Notes under the pieces: model-generated
Told to the model about the DNA's origin: nothing
The model's input: the letters and a program-made list of their open reading frames with translations, nothing else
The model's database searches: none
In this document: positions 32,280 to 35,330 of the stretch, one piece after another
How the letters are laid out: the number at the start of each line of letters is the position of its first letter
Numbering within the stretch: the first letter of the stretch is position 1
Translations under genes and position numbers: made by a program
DNA from: Candidatus Methanodesulfokora washburnensis
Lineage (GTDB): Archaea; Korarchaeota; Korarchaeia; Korarchaeales; Korarchaeaceae
Reading direction: 5' to 3'
Assembly: GCF_003947435.1 (NCBI RefSeq)
Contig: NZ_RCOS01000160.1
Location: 1-35,330, forward strand
DNA length: 35,330 nt

Positions 32280-33940
32280 CTGTCCATCCCTCCCAGAACT
32301 CCCAGCTGTATAGGAGCTAGAGGAGGCCTCATTCTGAATGTCCCGACATCAACAGGCCTTACATTTCCTATTCTGGATATATAAACAACGGATGGAAGCA
32401 AGCAGTACTTCCCCTGACATCTTCCAGTTCCTAGGCCGCTGTATCTCTTTATCTTCTCCATCTTAGTCCATCCAAGCTCCTTCACTATCTTCTTCACGTC
32501 GTATGTGGTCACATCTAGACATGGACACAGAAAGCTCCTCTTATGCTCCGGGTTCTGCATAAGGCCCATGTCATCATCAAAAACACATAGTTCTCCCTTT
32601 TTATACCCATCCACCAATTCACCCATTTTTCTTGAGGCTTTTCTCCCCTCTGAGATCTCATCATCTATATCTGGGGCGTTAAATCCGGCATATTTTGCTG
32701 CTGATAGCCCAGCAGCTTTGCTAAAGTGGACAAGTGCTTCATCCTCATCCACTCCCCCTGCCTCCCCCGTTATGAAAACTCCCTCAACTGATGTCTCCCC
32801 TTCCCATCCATGAAGAGGGACAAAACCACCAAGCCCGCTGTGGAATCCAATTTTAACCCCGAATTGAGCTGCTATCTCCATGCTTGGTGCCCTTACATTG
32901 GCCAATGCTATGAAGTCAGCTTTTACAACAGATCCATCGTCCAGCTTAACTCCCTCAACTTTTCTCCTTCCAAGAGCCTCTATAACTCTCGCTTTCACAG
33001 CATTAACACCTTCCACCTCTACCTCCTTATCATGCACTAAGACAACATCCATGCCAGAGGAGGAAAGTGTCCTAGCTATTTCAACTGCCCACTTGCTGGA
33101 TCCTATTACAACACCTCTCCTTCCCGGCTTCACTCCATATAGCTTGAAAAGCCTCAGAGCTGATGTTCCGAGCATTACTCCAGGAAGATCGTTGTTTCCG
33201 AACACGGAAAGAACTTCTCTTGCGCCTGTAGCTATGACTATGCTCCTCGCCCTCACCAGAATTGGCACGGCATCGGGCTCTTTGAGCTGAACAGCAACAA
33301 GAGCATCCTCAAAGACAGCTGATAGAGCAGTTTCCCTCATTATCTTTACTCCTGCTTCCTCAGCCTCTTTTGCTAGTTTTTTCACCCTTTCATCGTGGAA
33401 AATATGGCCACCAACGTCCTCATTTCCCTCAAAAAGGACAACCCTAGCACCTGTTTTTCTCGCAGATATAGCTGCTAGCAGACCATATAATCCTCCTCCA
33501 ACGACCAAAACATCTGTTTCAACTTCGATAGGGCTGGGAAACTCCTTTCTTTCCACCTCACTCGGAATATCAGGGTGAGGAAGAGTTCTCTTCATGAAAC
33601 TCCATGTCACTCTCCATCCTATTTTATTTCTGAATATATACCCATGTTGAAATCCAACTTTGAGAAGTGGGGAGATGGCCTCGATGAAGGGCCTCTTTAT
33701 CCCTCCATCGCTTGTCTTAATCTTCAGGCCATCTGTGCATTTCATCATGTGGCTAACCGGTCCATAGCCCTCCACATAAATCCTTTCAGGACTCCACCAC
33801 TCGAAGCTCATCGGGCCTCTTGGCCTTCCCAGCTTGAAGCTTCCCTCGAAGCTGTATATTCCCGCTTCATAAAGAGAGGCACCCAGAGGAAGCCCTTCTT
33901 TAACATCCAAAGGTCTATCGTTGACCCTTATCGAGACCAA
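32276..33940 (-). CDS. alpha subunit of sarcosine oxidase / dye-linked dehydrogenase type
   Basis: A 554-aa protein. Residues 1-90 resemble a Fer2_4 domain (SIRVNDRPLDVKEGLPLGAS, then SFKLGRPRGP) but without the cluster cysteines, as in sarcosine oxidase alpha. Residues 145-470 are a pyridine nucleotide-disulfide fold (DVLVVGGGLYGLLAAISARK, GVVIGSSKWAVEIARTL). The C-terminal 80 residues hold a BFD-like cluster (LCPCLDVTTYDV and GRCQGKYC). It lacks the GcvT-like C-terminal half of tetrahydrofolate-dependent sarcosine oxidases, so it fits the shorter archaeal proline dehydrogenase alpha better. TTG start at 33940, preceded by AAGGTGAT. Confidence 0.8.
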   Translation of the reverse strand: MVSIRVNDRPLDVKEGLPLGASLYEAGIYSFEGSFKLGRPRGPMSFEWWSPERIYVEGYGPVSHMMKCTDGLKIKTSDGGIKRPFIEAISPLLKVGFQHGYIFRNKIGWRVTWSFMKRTLPHPDIPSEVERKEFPSPIEVETDVLVVGGGLYGLLAAISARKTGARVVLFEGNEDVGGHIFHDERVKKLAKEAEEAGVKIMRETALSAVFEDALVAVQLKEPDAVPILVRARSIVIATGAREVLSVFGNNDLPGVMLGTSALRLFKLYGVKPGRRGVVIGSSKWAVEIARTLSSSGMDVVLVHDKEVEVEGVNAVKARVIEALGRRKVEGVKLDDGSVVKADFIALANVRAPSMEIAAQFGVKIGFHSGLGGFVPLHGWEGETSVEGVFITGEAGGVDEDEALVHFSKAAGLSAAKYAGFNAPDIDDEISEGRKASRKMGELVDGYKKGELCVFDDDMGLMQNPEHKRSFLCPCLDVTTYDVKKIVKELGWTKMEKIKRYSGLGTGRCQGKYCLLPSVVYISRIGNVRPVDVGTFRMRPPLAPIQLGVLGGMDR

Positions 33941-34078
33941 GAGATCACCTTGAAACCCTAAGCAGTAATATTAAAAAGCTTTCTCAACAAGAGGGAAAAA
34001 TCCAGTTTCTGAATAAATTCAGCAAAATTGTTCTATGGAAAAATTCCTGTAGAGAATGTCTTTTTGGAAAAATGAAAT

Positions 34079-34786
34079 CTAAGATATCGTGAAATAGATT
34101 CTTTTCTTTCCCTTTCCCTTGTTCTCCACCTTGAGCAGTTTCACCTCACCTATCTCCTTTGTGTTCCTAACATGAGGTCCTCCATCAGCTTGAATATCCA
34201 CTCCAGGTATCTCCACAATCCTCAGCTTCTCCACATCTGGAGGCATTTTAGCAGCTAACTTAACAATTCCAGGTATTTTCATCGCCTCATCTCTTGGGAG
34301 AAAGTATATCTTCACCTCTATTCCTGTGGAGGCTATCTCATTCACCTTTTTTATAGCTTCCTCAAAAATCTCCCTTTCTCCCCTCTCCAAACTGAAATCA
34401 GATTTTGCATGCTCAGGATCTATGTGGCCTCCTGTAACAAGAGCTCCCTTCTCCTTGTAGAGAATGGCAGCTAGGATATGATCTGCTGTATGAAGCCTCA
34501 TGAGCCTGTACCTTCTATCCCAATCTAAATGCCCTCTAACAGCATCTCCTACCTTAAGATCAGGATTTGAATCGAGCAGATGGGCCACATCCCCTCCTTC
34601 CTCAACTACATTAATTACACTCCATCTGCCTGAGCTGGACTCTATGAACCCGGTGTCATTAGCTACTCCTCCGGAGATCGGGTGAAATGCCGTCCTATCA
34701 AGAAAAACCTTGTTACCCTCAACTCTCGTTACCTTTGCCTCGAAATCCTTGATATAACAATCAGTCTGGTATATCAACTCGGCCAT
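34079..34786 (-). CDS. alaX: alanyl-tRNA editing protein AlaX
   Basis: A 235-aa free-standing editing domain that hydrolyses Ser/Gly-tRNA(Ala). It has HTADHIL (first two zinc-binding His), and ADGGPHVRNTKEIG, the counterpart of CGGTHV in AlaRS: the His is kept, the Cys is replaced by Asp-Gly (DGG). Variants with DGG are seen in archaeal AlaX, but it means one zinc ligand differs. Size fits the medium AlaX type. A TATA-like box (ATCTTTTTATC, about 34806-34816) lies 24-30 nt before ATG 34786, so the gene is a separate leaderless unit. Confidence 0.88.
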   Translation of the reverse strand: MAELIYQTDCYIKDFEAKVTRVEGNKVFLDRTAFHPISGGVANDTGFIESSSGRWSVINVVEEGGDVAHLLDSNPDLKVGDAVRGHLDWDRRYRLMRLHTADHILAAILYKEKGALVTGGHIDPEHAKSDFSLERGEREIFEEAIKKVNEIASTGIEVKIYFLPRDEAMKIPGIVKLAAKMPPDVEKLRIVEIPGVDIQADGGPHVRNTKEIGEVKLLKVENKGKGKKRIYFTIS

Positions 34787-34922
34787 AAGGACACTTGAGG
34801 CACAAGATAAAAAAGATTGTTGGATTAAAATAAATAATAAACTGTTATGATATGATTCCTTCCATGTAATCTATCTTTTTATTTCACATAAACCACATAA
34901 CTCACATACGGCGAACATAACC

Positions 34923-35196
34923 TTGAGCATCCCTGACTGGCTCTACAAGTTGATAAAGAAATACGGAATACTGAACTGGTTTGAGATAGCAAGAAGTGCC
35001 ATAATAAGGGAAGTACTATCAATTAAGGCAGAGAAAGAGGGATTAAGGAGAGAGGAGCTTTTGCTTTTGATGGAAATGGAAGGCATTGATCTTCCTGAGA
35101 AGAAAAAAAGTGTCCATAAGTGAGGAGAAACTTCAGGCTAGGATGAAGGAGAGGGAGAGAAGGAGGCTGGAGAGGCTCAAAAAGGTGGGCCTTTGA
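34923..35196 (+). pseudogene. frameshifted VapB-like antitoxin
   Basis: TTG 34923 opens a 66-codon frame (WLYKLIKKYGILNWFEIARS onward) that stops at 35123. At the A7 run (35103-35109) removal of one A continues it as VSISEEKLQARMKERERRR and LERLKKVGL to a TGA at 35194-35196, which is the typical charged tail of this antitoxin group. The combined protein of about 90 aa is a normal antitoxin length. Either a true one-base insertion or a homopolymer read error. No toxin is seen in the remaining 134 nt. Confidence 0.5.
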
Positions 35197-35209
35197 TTTC
35201 GGATGCACG

Positions 35210-35329
35210 CTATGATTTTGCTATCTCGTATATTCTCTCTATTCCCAAGAGAAACTCCTTTGATAGAGAGCTCCACTCCCTCTTTCCTCTGAAGAACTCC
35301 TCCACTCCTGGATCAAAAGGAAGCTCTAT
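35210..35329 (-). CDS. C-terminal end of an unidentified protein, cut by the window edge
   Basis: The minus strand is open from the right edge and reads IELPFDPGVEEFFRGKREWS, then SLSKEFLLGIERIYEIAKS and TAG. The composition and helix pattern look coding. Too little is present for a family. It converges on the antitoxin gene. Confidence 0.5.
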   Translation of the reverse strand: MELPFDPGVEEFFRGKREWSSLSKEFLLGIERIYEIAKS

Positions 35330-35330
35330 T

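Noticed and set aside
1-35330. tRNA or rRNA genes
   Set aside because: I looked for T-loop-like GTTCRANYC signals with matching stems and for rRNA signatures and found none; a covariance-model scan would be needed to exclude intron-containing tRNAs.

Overview
The window looks like chromosomal DNA of a thermophilic archaeon, probably of the TACK branch. The placement is inferred from AGA/AGG- and ATA-rich codon use, TATA-like boxes (TTTATA, TTTTTAT) about 25 nt before start codons, many apparently leaderless genes, VapBC pairs, a KaiC-like ATPase, AlaX and an archaeal-type primase fold. A Korarchaeota-like genome is possible, but no rRNA or marker gene is present to prove it. I see no tRNA, rRNA, CRISPR array or complete insertion sequence. 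Layout: 0.3-3.4 kb holds a VapBC pair, a large inverted repeat that carries divergent promoters, a small membrane protein, a fragment of an S49 (SppA-like) protease and an SPL-family radical SAM protein. 3.7-9.0 kb (all minus strand) is the most unusual part: an array in which membrane-protein genes alternate with small Cys-rich peptide genes. 9.1-13.1 kb has a large DExH/D helicase, a structured non-coding gap and a coiled-coil nuclease-like protein. 13.2-14.8 kb has an FMN reductase and a frameshifted VapBC pair. 14.8-18.8 kb is a regulator / membrane protein / bactofilin-like / ABC-2 exporter operon. 18.8-21.1 kb has gene remnants, a frameshifted secreted protein and a DUF4013-like protein. 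21.2-23.3 kb has an Lrp regulator divergent from hemL, and an orphan antitoxin. 23.3-24.9 kb is a coupled KaiC-like ATPase / primase-like pair. 25.0-31.0 kb is a five-gene glycerol / glycerol-3-phosphate type oxidation operon. 31.1-33.9 kb is a sarcosine-oxidase / dye-linked dehydrogenase type pair on the opposite strand. 34.0-35.3 kb has AlaX, a frameshifted antitoxin and an unidentified partial gene. The candidate new system is the 3.7-9.0 kb array. One secreted 351-aa precursor (A) ends in a Cys-rich domain. Two free-standing peptides (B, 80 aa; C, 90 aa) carry the same leader (W-I-x-K-P-I-[LM]-N-A-x-A-[LI]-[MI]-S-D-D) followed by a variable eight-Cys core. Peptides A and B have four CxxxC motifs with identical spacing. 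One further peptide (E) is broken by an in-frame TGA, and two more (D, F) look like decayed relics. Each peptide except A follows a multi-TM membrane protein, giving units M1-B, M2-C, M3-E, M4-D and M5-F. The design resembles halocin C8, whose precursor also carries its Cys-rich bacteriocin at the C-terminus. I infer an archaeocin array with paired membrane proteins acting in immunity or export. Several genes (both VapB/VapC examples, the secreted protein at 19.2 kb, possibly the membrane protein at 1.2 kb) are broken by single-base shifts in or near short homopolymers, so sequencing error must be considered alongside real decay.
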